Shown here in pieces: positions 35,117 to 44,583 of a stretch of 51,898 nt of DNA (its first letter is position 1; every line of letters begins with the position of its first letter). The DNA is from Nitrosomonas sp. (GTDB lineage Bacteria > Pseudomonadota > Gammaproteobacteria > Burkholderiales > Nitrosomonadaceae), in contig JAMXAG010000019.1 in the NCBI GenBank assembly GCA_024281675.1, positions 1 through 51,898 on the forward strand, given 5' to 3'. The notes under the pieces were generated by a model. It worked only from the letters and a program-made list of their open reading frames with translations. It was not told the origin of the DNA and made no database searches. The position numbers were made by a program, and so were the translations under genes.

Positions 35117-36838
35117 ATGGATCATAATATTACACTCATCTCCACAATTGCTGCCGCATTCGGTCTAGCGCTTGTTTTCGGATTCATTGCAGAGAAAATT
35201 AAAGTACCGGCATTAGTAGGCTATCTGCTTGCCGGAATCGTCATCAGCCCTAATACACCAGGCTATGTTGGGGATATTGAGATTGCTGCACAGCTTTCTG
35301 AGATTGGAGTCATGCTCTTGATGTTTGGTGTGGGTTTACATTTTTCGCTGAATGATTTACTTGCAGTCAAGCGTATTGCGGTACCTGGAGCCATTGTCCA
35401 AATGACTGTGGCAACAGTATTGGGAACAATCATGGCCATGAGTTGGGGGTGGACTTTTGGGAGTGGATTGGTGCTGGGTCTTTCTTTATCCTGCGCGAGT
35501 ACGGTTGTTTTACTACAAGCCATAGAATCACGTGGCTTACTCGAAAGTATGAATGGTCGAATTGCTGTTGGTTGGTTGATTGTTGAAGATTTGGTAACGG
35601 TATTGATCCTGGTTTTGCTGCCGACCTTTGCAGTCATGTTGGGTGGAGTTGATGCAACCGCGGATGCAGCCAATCCTTGGTGGATGAGTATAGGCATTAC
35701 ATTATTATTGGTTTCCGTGTTTATTGCCATTATGTTGATTGTCGGGCGGCGGTTTTTGCCCTGGCTATTATTGCAAGTGGCTGGAACTGGTTCACGGGAA
35801 TTGTTTACGCTCACTGTGATTGCTTCGGCCATTTGTATCGCTTTTATAGCTGCCAAATTATTTAATGTTTCTTTTGCGTTGGGTGCATTTTTTGCGGGCA
35901 TGGTCATGCGCGAATCGCACTTCAGTCATCGTGCAGCGGAAGAATCTTTGCCCTTGCGGGATGCTTTTTCGGTATTATTTTTTGTATCCGTCGGCATGTT
36001 ATTTGATCCGCGTATTTTTGTGGATGAACCGCTGCAAGTTCTCAGTGTGGTCGGTATTATTATTATCGGTAAATCTTTGGCAGCGTTGTTGCTAGTACTG
36101 ATATTGCGTTATCCATTGAACACCGCATTGACAGTTGCTGCAAGCCTAGGTCAAATTGGTGAATTCTCGTTTATTTTGGCAGGATTAGGCGCGTCACTTG
36201 GATTGCTATCACCGCAAGGTATGAGTTTGGTTCTGGCGGGCGCAATTATTTCCATTGCGTTCAATCCCATTGCTTTTGGTGCAGTTGCACCGATTCGAAA
36301 CTGGTTATTGAAATATTCAGCTTTGGCGCGTAAGTATGAAAATCGAGATGATCCGTATGCCGAATTGCCGATGAATACCGAAAGCAAGTTTCTTCAAGGA
36401 CAGGTTGTTCTGGTAGGGTATGGGCATGTGGGTAAGCGAATTGGGGAAGGACTCATGGAACATGATATTCCATTTGTTGTTGCAGAACAAAAGCGGGAAC
36501 TGGTACAGGATTTACGAAAGCAGGGAATCAAGGCTGTATCGGGTGACGCTGCAGAACCTTCTGTGTTGATTCAAGCACATATTACGAATGCCACCATGTT
36601 AATTATTGCAACTCCCGATCTATTTGACATGAAGTCTGTGGTTGACACGGCTCGCACCCTGAATCCAGAGATTGAAATTGTTGTCCACGCACGTACTGAA
36701 GATGAAACGATATTATTACGAAAAGATAATATTGGTACCATTTTCTTTGAAGAAGAAGAATTGGCGAAGAATATGACGCATCACATACTCAACCGCTTCG
36801 ATAGCAAAACTAAAACGGTTAGTCATAAAACGGTTTAA
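35117..36838 (+). CDS. ybaL: YbaL/KefB-type cation:proton antiporter with TrkA-N domain
   Basis: 573 residues. About twelve membrane helices of the CPA2 family (VPALVGYLLAGIVISPNTPGYVG, LLMFGVGLHFSLNDL, CASTVVLLQAIESRG, GQIGEFSFILAGLG) fill 1-395. A cytoplasmic RCK-N domain follows with the nucleotide motif VVLVGYGHVGKRIGEGL at about 430. Likely a K+ or Na+ efflux system gated by nucleotide or by an unknown ligand. Monocistronic by position; the 36898 gene follows after 59 bases. Confidence 0.92.
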   Translation: MDHNITLISTIAAAFGLALVFGFIAEKIKVPALVGYLLAGIVISPNTPGYVGDIEIAAQLSEIGVMLLMFGVGLHFSLNDLLAVKRIAVPGAIVQMTVATVLGTIMAMSWGWTFGSGLVLGLSLSCASTVVLLQAIESRGLLESMNGRIAVGWLIVEDLVTVLILVLLPTFAVMLGGVDATADAANPWWMSIGITLLLVSVFIAIMLIVGRRFLPWLLLQVAGTGSRELFTLTVIASAICIAFIAAKLFNVSFALGAFFAGMVMRESHFSHRAAEESLPLRDAFSVLFFVSVGMLFDPRIFVDEPLQVLSVVGIIIIGKSLAALLLVLILRYPLNTALTVAASLGQIGEFSFILAGLGASLGLLSPQGMSLVLAGAIISIAFNPIAFGAVAPIRNWLLKYSALARKYENRDDPYAELPMNTESKFLQGQVVLVGYGHVGKRIGEGLMEHDIPFVVAEQKRELVQDLRKQGIKAVSGDAAEPSVLIQAHITNATMLIIATPDLFDMKSVVDTARTLNPEIEIVVHARTEDETILLRKDNIGTIFFEEEELAKNMTHHILNRFDSKTKTVSHKTV

Positions 36839-36897
36839 GTTTGGTTACGAAATAACAGAATCTAAACAACCTGATTAATTTGTATGAGAGCACAGCA

Positions 36898-37200
36898 ATG
36901 ATAGAACAGTCTTACATCGGTATCGATCAAGATGAAAATGGTGGTTTGACGCATTTAGGCCGTATCGTTAGAGATGCTTGGGTCTTTGACATTTTGCCTG
37001 AAACGGAAACCTGTGCGGGTTGGGATAGTGGGCAGATGCAAATTTTATATGAAAAAGTCTATACGGCGTGGGGACCTTACGCGCATTTACCTAGCCGATT
37101 ACCGGATGATTTACGCGAACGGCATACAAAGCTCTACACGACAGCCATTACTAACGCCAAGAAAAAAGGCTGGAACGCAGAGCTCAAGGATGATGATTAA
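36898..37200 (+). CDS. Conserved hypothetical protein of 100 residues
   Basis: Starts at the ATG at 36898 (MIEQSYIGIDQDENGGLTHL); a TTG 18 bases upstream is less likely. Acidic, no signal or membrane helix. Motifs include GRIVRDAWVFDILPETETCAGW and YEKVYTAWGPYAHLPSRLPDD. Not recognised as a named family. Its stop overlaps the stop of the convergent gene (TTAA, 37197-37200). Confidence 0.6.
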   Translation: MIEQSYIGIDQDENGGLTHLGRIVRDAWVFDILPETETCAGWDSGQMQILYEKVYTAWGPYAHLPSRLPDDLRERHTKLYTTAITNAKKKGWNAELKDDD

Positions 37201-37610
37201 GAGTTTGATTGGTTCGCTGGGAAATGAATAATCCGCGCAGGTCCATCAAGTTTTTCTTTAGTGATTAACAGTTGGAGCGCAACTTGGAATTCACTGTGTA
37301 AGCGTCGCATCATTTCCGATATGTTTTCTCGATAATAAACGATTTCATAGGCAACTGGCTGATCCAACGCATCGCGTGCATGTGGCTTAAAGTTTTGCCA
37401 CGCCAGATCAATCCAACATTTGCGTTCGCCATCGATAAACACAAATTCTTCACGGTCTATGATGGCCATATACTGCATGCTTCGAATCGGAACAAACAAA
37501 TGTTGTGTAGGACAACGGGCTAATAGAGTAATTGCCAGGTTGTAAATGCTTGCGGGAAGATAGCGTATCTCGCGTTTGATTTCAGCATCTCGATAACAAG
37601 TGATTTCCAT
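37197..37610 (-). CDS. Conserved hypothetical protein of 137 residues
   Basis: Starts MEITCYRDAEIKREIRYLPA; mixed alpha/beta, soluble, no signal. Contains HLFVPIRSMQYMAIIDREEF and ERKCWIDLAWQNF. I do not recognise the family. It is convergent with the 36898 gene and divergent from the ABC exporter 108 bases away. Coding appearance (even composition, full use of the gap) supports a real gene. Confidence 0.6.
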   Translation of the reverse strand: MEITCYRDAEIKREIRYLPASIYNLAITLLARCPTQHLFVPIRSMQYMAIIDREEFVFIDGERKCWIDLAWQNFKPHARDALDQPVAYEIVYYRENISEMMRRLHSEFQVALQLLITKEKLDGPARIIHFPANQSNS

Positions 37611-37718
37611 GGTTTTTTGAGCTTTATTTTTAATAGCAATCCTAAAAAATTAATCAGTTAGTTCATAACTTTTATATTTCAAGCATTAATTTCCATTAAT
37701 AAACTACCTCAGATACGT

Positions 37719-39497
37719 GTGAAAGCAAAAGAAAAACTACCAACCGCGCGAAGCAATCTAAAAACCATTGCCACTTTGCTGCCCTATTTATTGGAATTTA
37801 AGGGTAGAGTCATTATTGCACTTAGTTTACTGATCCTGGCAAAACTTGCCAATGTATCAGTACCATTAGTTCTAAAAGAAATTGTCGATGCGCTTGATTC
37901 TTCGCGTGCTGAATTGGTGTTACCGGTTTTTCTGTTGCTGGGTTATGGCGCTTTACGATTAAGCAGCACTTTATTCGGTGAGTTGCGTGATGCGATTTTC
38001 GCTAAAGTAACGCAACGCGCTATTCGACGAGTTGCCAATCGGGTTTTCTTGCATTTGCATTCACTATCCTTGCGATTTCATTTAGAGCGTCAGACGGGTG
38101 GTGTTTCTCGTGATATTGAACGCGGTACGCGTGGCATTTCTTTCCTGATGAATTTTATGCTGTTCAACATTCTGCCCACGTTATTAGAAATCGGGCTGGT
38201 AATGATCATTCTCATCAGTCAGTATGATATCTGGATTGCCATTATTACGTTTACGACTTTAATTTCCTATATCGCTCTAACATTAATTGTAACCGAGTGG
38301 CGCATGATTTTCCGCCGCACGATGAACACTATGGATTCAAAAGCTAATACACAAGCAATTGACAGTTTATTGAACTATGAAACCGTTAAGTATTTTGGTA
38401 ATGAAAACTGGGAAGCGCAGCGCTATGATATCCATTTACAATCCTGGGAAAAAGCCGCCATTCGCAATCAAGTATCGCTGGCTACGCTAAATGCCGGGCA
38501 AAGCGGAATTATTGCGATTGGCATGACGCTGTTGATGTTCTTTGCCGCGGATAAAGTGATCGAAGGCAGCATGACGTTGGGTGACCTGGTATTAATTAAC
38601 GCTGTCATGTTACAACTATACATGCCACTGCATTTTTTGGGTTTCGTGTATCGTGAAATTAAACACGCATTAGCAGATATGGAACAAATGTTCCTATTAC
38701 TGAATGAGAATCGTGAAATCCAAGATAAGCCAGATGCGCAAGTACTTGAGATTAAAAATGCTAGCGTTCGATTTGATCATGTCAATTTCAGCTATGAACC
38801 TAACCGACAAATTTTATTCGATATCAGTTTCGATATTCCAGCAGGGCAAAACATTGCTGTTGTAGGTCATAGCGGTTCCGGAAAATCTACTTTAGCACGC
38901 CTATTATTTCGCTTCTATGATGTGCAATCTGGTAGCATTACCATCGATCAACAAGATATTCGCGATGTCACGCAACAAAGCCTACGGGCTGCACTAGGTA
39001 TCGTGCCGCAAGATACTGTGCTATTTAATGACACCATTTGTCACAACATCGCTTATGGGCAACCGGATGCAACAGAACAAGCCGTTTATTCGTCAGCAGA
39101 TTCTGCGCATATTCATGATTTCATTGAAAGCCTTCCGAAGAAATATGAAACCATTGTCGGCGAGCGTGGTTTAAAATTATCCGGAGGCGAGAAGCAGCGA
39201 GTCGCTATCGCACGGACAATCCTAAAGAATCCAGCTATCCTGATATTTGACGAGGCCACCTCAGCGTTGGATTCTCAATCAGAAAAACGCATTCAAACAG
39301 AACTCAAACGCATTGCCCAAAACTGCACGACACTGACTATTGCCCACAGACTTTCAACTATTGCCGATGCTGACCAGATTCTAGTCATGGATCAAGGCCG
39401 CATTGTTGAGCGGGGTACACATCTAAAGCTGCTTGCAACAGGGGGAATCTACACAAAGATGTGGGAATTACAGCAACAGGAAAATTGCAATCACTAA
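37719..39497 (+). CDS. Atm1/HMT1-type ABC exporter
   Basis: 592 residues: six-helix membrane domain (about 25-320) with SLRFHLERQTGGVSRDIERGTRGI and the Atm1-family DSLLNYETVKYFGNE, then an ATPase domain with Walker A VGHSGSGKST, Q-loop VPQDTVLFNDTI, signature LSGGEKQRVA and Walker B ILIFDEATSALD. Bacterial members export glutathione-linked metals or sulfur compounds. The start codon is GTG. Stands alone before a 600-base gap. Confidence 0.92.
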   Translation: MKAKEKLPTARSNLKTIATLLPYLLEFKGRVIIALSLLILAKLANVSVPLVLKEIVDALDSSRAELVLPVFLLLGYGALRLSSTLFGELRDAIFAKVTQRAIRRVANRVFLHLHSLSLRFHLERQTGGVSRDIERGTRGISFLMNFMLFNILPTLLEIGLVMIILISQYDIWIAIITFTTLISYIALTLIVTEWRMIFRRTMNTMDSKANTQAIDSLLNYETVKYFGNENWEAQRYDIHLQSWEKAAIRNQVSLATLNAGQSGIIAIGMTLLMFFAADKVIEGSMTLGDLVLINAVMLQLYMPLHFLGFVYREIKHALADMEQMFLLLNENREIQDKPDAQVLEIKNASVRFDHVNFSYEPNRQILFDISFDIPAGQNIAVVGHSGSGKSTLARLLFRFYDVQSGSITIDQQDIRDVTQQSLRAALGIVPQDTVLFNDTICHNIAYGQPDATEQAVYSSADSAHIHDFIESLPKKYETIVGERGLKLSGGEKQRVAIARTILKNPAILIFDEATSALDSQSEKRIQTELKRIAQNCTTLTIAHRLSTIADADQILVMDQGRIVERGTHLKLLATGGIYTKMWELQQQENCNH

Positions 39498-40098
39498 TAT
39501 ACAGAATGCTTCTTGAAGGAATAATCTGTCAAGTCAAAGTATAGAATTAAAGCATTCAATAAGTTAACGTTATTTATATCATATGGAACTCGATTTGTGT
39601 TCCTAAGAATTTCAGCCGTAGCAAATACGACCTTATTTCGTAAAAGGATTTCTAGATTATCCACAAAATCTGTGCATAACTTTGTTGATAACTTGTAAAT
39701 CCAGTAGTTTAATCCATGTATTTTTAAGGCTTTTTCTTGACTTGATTAATAACTTAACACTCAAATAACCATATAAATATCAATAAGTTAATTTTTCGCA
39801 AAAAAATCTCTATTAATAAATTGCCAATGTTTCCAGACTGTGGATTGTTTAATTTGTCAAGTAGAGAATGATGCTTGGTGAAGGGGTTCTAAAAATTAGG
39901 CCACGAATTTTTATAGACCAAAGCACAAGGCATCTACAAATCATTTTTAGTAAATGTATTGGGCATATATTGAGTCAATTGTTGGCTAACTAGCAAACAG
40001 TACGCTACTAATTGCATATATAATTAACGATTACTAAGTGCTTTTCGAAATGTTCAATTGAATTTAAATTTTTATCCATTCTTGACTATTTCTCAATC
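39498..40098. other. 600-base non-coding region with a DnaA-box cluster and AT-rich DNA
   Basis: No gene supported. The DnaA boxes at 39657-39691 are followed by about 120 bases of AT-rich DNA (39715-39835). The rest should include the promoter of the aminotransferase gene at 40099. No terminator with a T-run was found after the ABC exporter. Confidence 0.55.
39657..39691. promoter_or_regulatory. Cluster of three DnaA boxes
   Basis: A perfect DnaA box TTATCCACA (39657-39665), then two on the opposite strand: TGTGCATAA (39671-39679, TTATGCACA) and TGTTGATAA (39683-39691, TTATCAACA, one mismatch). Spacing is 5 and 3 bases. Such density is normal at oriC or at DnaA-titration or DnaA-regulated sites. 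No dnaA, dnaN, rpmH or gidA is near, and a dif-like site lies 11.6 kb away, so a main origin is unlikely. Confidence 0.65.
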
Positions 40099-41346
40099 AT
40101 GCGTCCAATTCTAAAATCCAGCAAACTGACTAACGTCTGTTATGACATTCGTGGACCCGTATTAGAGCGTGCCAAACAGATGGAAGAAGAGGGGCACCGC
40201 ATTATCAAGTTAAACATCGGCAACCCTGCGACATTCGGTTTTGATGTGCCAGAAGAGATTTTGCAAGACGTCATCCGCAATTTGTCGGATGCTTCGGGTT
40301 ATTGTGATTCGAAAGGTTTGTTTGCCGCACGTAAGGCGATTATGCATTACACTCAAGAAAAACAAATCAAGAATGTGCAGTTGGATGATATTTTTATCGG
40401 TAATGGGGTATCTGAGCTAGTAGTATTGACGATGCAGGCTTTGTTGGATAATGGTGATGAAGTGCTGATTCCGATGCCGGATTATCCATTATGGACAGCT
40501 GCTGTGGTATTGTCGGGTGGGATAGGGCGGCATTATCTGTGCGATGAATCGAAAGGTTGGCTACCGGATCTGGATGATATGCGCGCCAAGATTAGCGATA
40601 AAACACGTGCCATTGTCATTATTAATCCTAATAATCCTACGGGTGCGCTGTATCCTAAAGAACTATTGCTTAAGATCATCGATATTGCTCGTGAGCATCA
40701 GTTGATTATTTATGCCGATGAAATTTACGATAAAATTCTCTACGATGGTGTAACGCATACGTCCATTGCATCGCTGGCTGATGATGTTTTGTTTGTGACT
40801 TTTAATGGTCTATCAAAAAATTATCGTGCTGCAGGTTTTCGCTCTGGTTGGGCGGTGGTTTCTGGTGAGAAAAATCATGCGCGCGATTATATTGCAGGAT
40901 TGAATATGCTGGCTTCGATGCGTTTGTGTGCCAATGTCCCGTCACAATTTGGAATACAAACCGCACTCGGAGGCTATCAAAGTATTTATGATTTGACGTT
41001 ACCAACTGGGCGGTTAATGCGGCAACGTGATATCGCATGGCAGCTACTAACAGAAATCCCAGGAGTAACTTGCTATAAACCCCAAGCGGCTTTATATCTA
41101 TTTCCTCGTTTGAATCCAGAAATTTATCCGATTCAGGACGACCAGAAGTTTGTACTTGATTTACTGTTGGAAGAAAAAGTCCTATTAGTACAAGGTAGTG
41201 GCTTTAATTGGAAGGACCCGGATCATTTTCGCGTGGTATTTTTGCCTAGTGTAGATGACCTTACCGAAGCCATAGGTCGTATTGCACACTATCTGCAGCG
41301 CTATCGCAAACGTTATAACACTGATCACAAACATTCCGTCGCTTAA
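40099..41346 (+). CDS. alaA: Alanine-synthesising aminotransferase (AlaA-like, PLP-dependent)
   Basis: 415 residues, class I/II aminotransferase. Starts MRPILKSSKLTNVCYDIRGP, like AlaA/YfbQ. PLP features: IINPNNPTGA, YADEIYDKILYDG (Asp and Tyr contacts) and the Schiff-base lysine in NGLSKNYRAAGFRSGW. It probably makes alanine from pyruvate and glutamate. It heads a likely run with hom and thrC (58 bases between it and hom), a common betaproteobacterial order. Confidence 0.92.
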   Translation: MRPILKSSKLTNVCYDIRGPVLERAKQMEEEGHRIIKLNIGNPATFGFDVPEEILQDVIRNLSDASGYCDSKGLFAARKAIMHYTQEKQIKNVQLDDIFIGNGVSELVVLTMQALLDNGDEVLIPMPDYPLWTAAVVLSGGIGRHYLCDESKGWLPDLDDMRAKISDKTRAIVIINPNNPTGALYPKELLLKIIDIAREHQLIIYADEIYDKILYDGVTHTSIASLADDVLFVTFNGLSKNYRAAGFRSGWAVVSGEKNHARDYIAGLNMLASMRLCANVPSQFGIQTALGGYQSIYDLTLPTGRLMRQRDIAWQLLTEIPGVTCYKPQAALYLFPRLNPEIYPIQDDQKFVLDLLLEEKVLLVQGSGFNWKDPDHFRVVFLPSVDDLTEAIGRIAHYLQRYRKRYNTDHKHSVA

Positions 41347-41404
41347 CCTTTCCTTTGCTGGCTCATTTATAATCCGCAATTGATTATTACATTTTTAAAT
41401 TTTT

Positions 41405-42718
41405 ATGAAACCTATTCATATTGGTATTTTAGGAGTTGGCACTGTCGGTGGCGGTACATTTACTGTACTTAAACGCAATAGCGAAGAAATTGCGCGCCGT
41501 GCCGGGCGCAAGATCGTCGTCAAAATGATCGCTGACAAAGACTTACAAAAGGCGCGAGAACTTGCAGGTAATGAAGCCGTGATTACTGATAACGCACACG
41601 AAGTGACTTGTAGCCCCGATATCGATATCGTTGTGGAGTTAATCGGAGGTCAAACAATTGCAAAGGAATTGATTCTTGAAGCAATTGCACATGGCAAACA
41701 TGTTGTAACCGCAAATAAAGCTTTACTGGCGAATCACGGTACTGAAATTTTCGCCATGGCGCGTGAAAAAGGAGTCATTGTAGCTTTTGAAGCGGCTGTT
41801 GCAGGGGGTATTCCGATTATCAAAGCGTTGCGAGAAGGTCTAACAGCCAACCGCATTACGTGGATTGCCGGCATTATTAACGGTACAGCAAATTTTATTT
41901 TGTCCGAAATGCGTGAAAAAGGGCTTTCGTTCAATGATGTACTGGGACAAGCACAAAAACTTGGCTATGCCGAAGCAGATCCAACTTATGATATCGAAGG
42001 GATAGATGCGGCGCATAAAATTACCTTGATGTCGGCGATTGCGTTCGGCATCCCAGTACAATTCGATAAAGTCTATACCGAAGGAATTACCAAGCTAACC
42101 GGTGAAGATATCCGCTATGCTGAAGAATTGGGGTATCGTATCAAATTATTGGGCATCACTAAGCGAGTAGCGAAGGGCATTGAATTACGGGTGCATCCAA
42201 CGTTAATTCCTAACAAGCGCTTGATTGCTAATGTAGAAGGCGTGATGAATGCGGTGGTCGTTAAAGGCGATGCAGTTGGCGCTACGCTGTATTATGGTGC
42301 GGGTGCGGGCGCTGAACCGACTGCGAGTTCGGTGATTGCCGATCTGGTGGATGTGACGCGTATGCAAACTGCGGACCCAATGCATCGCGTACCTACTTTG
42401 TCGTTTCAACCGGATTTGTTGTCCGATATACCCGTGATTTCGATGGATGATGTAGAAACATCGTATTACTTGCGCATGCAAGTCGTAGACAAGCCGGGTG
42501 TGATGGCTGAGATCACGCGTATTCTGGCGGATCATCATATTTCTATCAGTGCGATGATTCAAAAGGAAGCCAGTGATAATTCGGACAAAGTCAGTATCAT
42601 TATGTTGACCCATATCACAATCGAGAAAAGCGTCAATGCTGCAATCAAACGCATCGAATCTTTGCCGGTGGTAACCCAACATGTTTTTCGTATTCGTATT
42701 GAAGAATTGAATAAATAG
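41405..42718 (+). CDS. hom: Homoserine dehydrogenase
   Basis: 437 residues: NAD(P) fold with GILGVGTVGGGT, catalytic domain with VTANKALLANHG, the signature GINGTANFI in its variant AGIINGTANFIL, and YAEADPTYDIEGIDAAHK; ACT regulatory domain at about 355-437 (LRMQVVDKPGVMAEITRIL), which usually binds threonine for feedback. It reduces aspartate semialdehyde to homoserine. Ten bases before thrC. Confidence 0.97.
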   Translation: MKPIHIGILGVGTVGGGTFTVLKRNSEEIARRAGRKIVVKMIADKDLQKARELAGNEAVITDNAHEVTCSPDIDIVVELIGGQTIAKELILEAIAHGKHVVTANKALLANHGTEIFAMAREKGVIVAFEAAVAGGIPIIKALREGLTANRITWIAGIINGTANFILSEMREKGLSFNDVLGQAQKLGYAEADPTYDIEGIDAAHKITLMSAIAFGIPVQFDKVYTEGITKLTGEDIRYAEELGYRIKLLGITKRVAKGIELRVHPTLIPNKRLIANVEGVMNAVVVKGDAVGATLYYGAGAGAEPTASSVIADLVDVTRMQTADPMHRVPTLSFQPDLLSDIPVISMDDVETSYYLRMQVVDKPGVMAEITRILADHHISISAMIQKEASDNSDKVSIIMLTHITIEKSVNAAIKRIESLPVVTQHVFRIRIEELNK

Positions 42719-42727
42719 CTACATAAC

Positions 42728-44149
42728 ATGTATTACATTTCAACTCGCGGCGGGATGCCGCCGAAAACTTTCACTGAAATCCTGCTTAGCGGCTTATCCC
42801 CTGATGGTGGGTTGGCAGTACCTGAAACCTATCCCAGGGTTACATCGGCTGAGCTTAATAGCTGGCGCGATCTAAGCTATCAAGCGCTGGCTTTTGAAGT
42901 GATTTCGCGGTTTGTGGATGATATTCCAGAGGACGATTTACGTAAGATTATCCAGCAAACGTATACCGCAGAAATTTTTGGGAGCACAGATATTACGCCG
43001 CTGAAAACCTTGGAGCCTGGATTGCATATTTTAGGGCTATCGAATGGTCCAACACTGGCTTTCAAAGATATCGCGATGCAATTACTTGGCAATTTGTTTC
43101 AGTATCAATTGACTAAAACCGGCGACGAGTTAAATATTCTTGGTGCTACATCGGGTGATACAGGTTCCAGTGCCGAATATGCTATGCGTGGCAAGCAAGG
43201 TATCCGAGTGTTCATGCTGTCGCCACTCGGTAAAATGAGTCGCTTTCAAACAGCGCAGATGTTCTCGCTGCAAGATAAAAATATTTTCAATATTGCCATT
43301 CGCGGTGTTTTTGATGATTGCCAGGATATCGTCAAAGCGGTTAGTAATGATCACACTTTCAAGCAAGAACACCGGATCGGTACGGTCAATTCGATCAATT
43401 GGGCTCGCATTGTTGCGCAAGTCGTGTATTACTTTAAAGGCTATTTTGCTGCTACCCAGACCAATGATGAGCAGGTATCGTTTGCTGTTCCTTCAGGAAA
43501 TTTTGGTAATATTTGCGCCGGACATGTTGCCCGAATGATGGGTTTACCAATTAAGCATTTGATTTTGGCCACTAACGAAAATGATGTGCTCAACGAATTT
43601 TTTAATACCGGTATCTATCGTCCACGTACAGCTATTGAAACCAAGCATACCAGTAGTCCGTCGATGGATATTTCCAAAGCCTCAAATTTTGAACGGTTTA
43701 TTTTTGATTTAACCGATCGAAACACAAAACAAGTTGCGCAATGGTGGTCAGCCGTTGATCTGGGAAAAGCATTTGACATATCAGCATCGCCACTATTTCA
43801 CAAAACCAAAGCATTTGGTTTTGTCTCTGGCAGCAGTAATCACGCGGCACGGATCGCAACAATTCGTGACATTTATAAACGTTATCAAGTGCTTGTTGAT
43901 ACGCATACCGCAGATGGCTTGAAGGTCGGTCAACTTTACCGTGAAGCAGGGGTACCATTGATCTGTTTAGAAACCGCATTGGCAGCAAAATTTTCTGAAA
44001 GCATACAAGAAGCTATTGGTTTTGAACCGGAGCGGCCTACTGGTTTTGAGAACCTAGAAAATCTCCCGCAACGCTTTGTAATTAAGGATTCCGATATACA
44101 TGCAATCAAAGCGTATATTGACGAGCAGTGTAAGATAACCTCAATTTAA
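42728..44149 (+). CDS. thrC: Threonine synthase
   Basis: 473 residues, long (class I, ThrC1) type. Starts MYYISTRGGMPPKTFTEILL; the PLP lysine is in SNGPTLAFKDIAMQ, and the phosphate-binding loop region is GATSGDTGSSAEYAM. It turns O-phosphohomoserine into threonine. Follows hom with a 9-base gap, so the two are co-transcribed. Confidence 0.97.
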   Translation: MYYISTRGGMPPKTFTEILLSGLSPDGGLAVPETYPRVTSAELNSWRDLSYQALAFEVISRFVDDIPEDDLRKIIQQTYTAEIFGSTDITPLKTLEPGLHILGLSNGPTLAFKDIAMQLLGNLFQYQLTKTGDELNILGATSGDTGSSAEYAMRGKQGIRVFMLSPLGKMSRFQTAQMFSLQDKNIFNIAIRGVFDDCQDIVKAVSNDHTFKQEHRIGTVNSINWARIVAQVVYYFKGYFAATQTNDEQVSFAVPSGNFGNICAGHVARMMGLPIKHLILATNENDVLNEFFNTGIYRPRTAIETKHTSSPSMDISKASNFERFIFDLTDRNTKQVAQWWSAVDLGKAFDISASPLFHKTKAFGFVSGSSNHAARIATIRDIYKRYQVLVDTHTADGLKVGQLYREAGVPLICLETALAAKFSESIQEAIGFEPERPTGFENLENLPQRFVIKDSDIHAIKAYIDEQCKITSI

Positions 44150-44166
44150 CCGCATAGTGAAAATCG

Positions 44167-44182
44167 CGGGGGCAAGCCCCCG
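44167..44182 (+). terminator. Hairpin after thrC, probable terminator or attenuator
   Basis: CGGGGGC / GCCCCCG with a 2-base loop (44167-44173, 44176-44182), 18 bases after the thrC stop. It is not followed by a T-run, so it may be a transcript end stabiliser rather than a classical terminator. Confidence 0.5.
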
Positions 44183-44267
44183 AGTTGCAGAAAAATAGCC
44201 ATCATATATTCATGAACTATAATATAAAGATGGTGGAACTAGAAATTTCAATAGTGATATGTGTTTT

Positions 44268-44286
44268 GTCAAAAATGGAGCCCATA
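44268..44286. repeat. IS-end-like motif, left copy
   Basis: GTCAAAAATGGAGCCCATA matches a motif at 51836-51854 at 18 of 19 positions, in the same orientation. In both places a short minus-strand frame ends about 8 bases inside it. It is probably the terminus of an insertion sequence whose body is lost here. The element is not identified. Confidence 0.45.
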
Positions 44287-44583
44287 TATTTAAACCACGG
44301 CTGCATAGCTACGCGCAAGAACTGGTGTAATGATTTCCTTACGCTGATTCATTTGGACGTTTCCTTTGTTCATCACAATGTTCCAGGTAATTTTCCAGAG
44401 AGCCATACTCAAGTTTCAATTCAAGCAAGGCCAGCTTGACGGGAAGCCATAGAAACACATTAATCCAGAAGAAACTATTGAAGCCGAGAAATTCCAGCAT
44501 TTTCATAAAATGAAAAGAATGCCGGTTTACAAAATAACAAAACATTTTTAACTCCTGTTTAGAGCAAAACTATTCCACCAAAA

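Larger units (their letters stand above)
44150..44583. other. Non-coding gap between thrC and the prophage
   Basis: Holds a strong short hairpin (44167-44182) that may end thrC transcription, and an IS-end-like motif at 44268-44286. A 68-codon minus frame (44339-44545) encodes hydrophobic residues but has no good ribosome site; I do not call it a gene. The rest shows nothing recognisable. Confidence 0.5.

Noticed and set aside
39498-40098. Chromosomal replication origin
   Set aside because: DnaA boxes and AT-rich DNA are suggestive, but no dnaA/dnaN/rpmH is nearby and a dif-like terminus site is 11.6 kb away.
44339-44545. Hydrophobic 68-codon minus frame between thrC and the prophage
   Set aside because: No ribosome site and no recognisable family; hydrophobicity follows from AT-rich codons.
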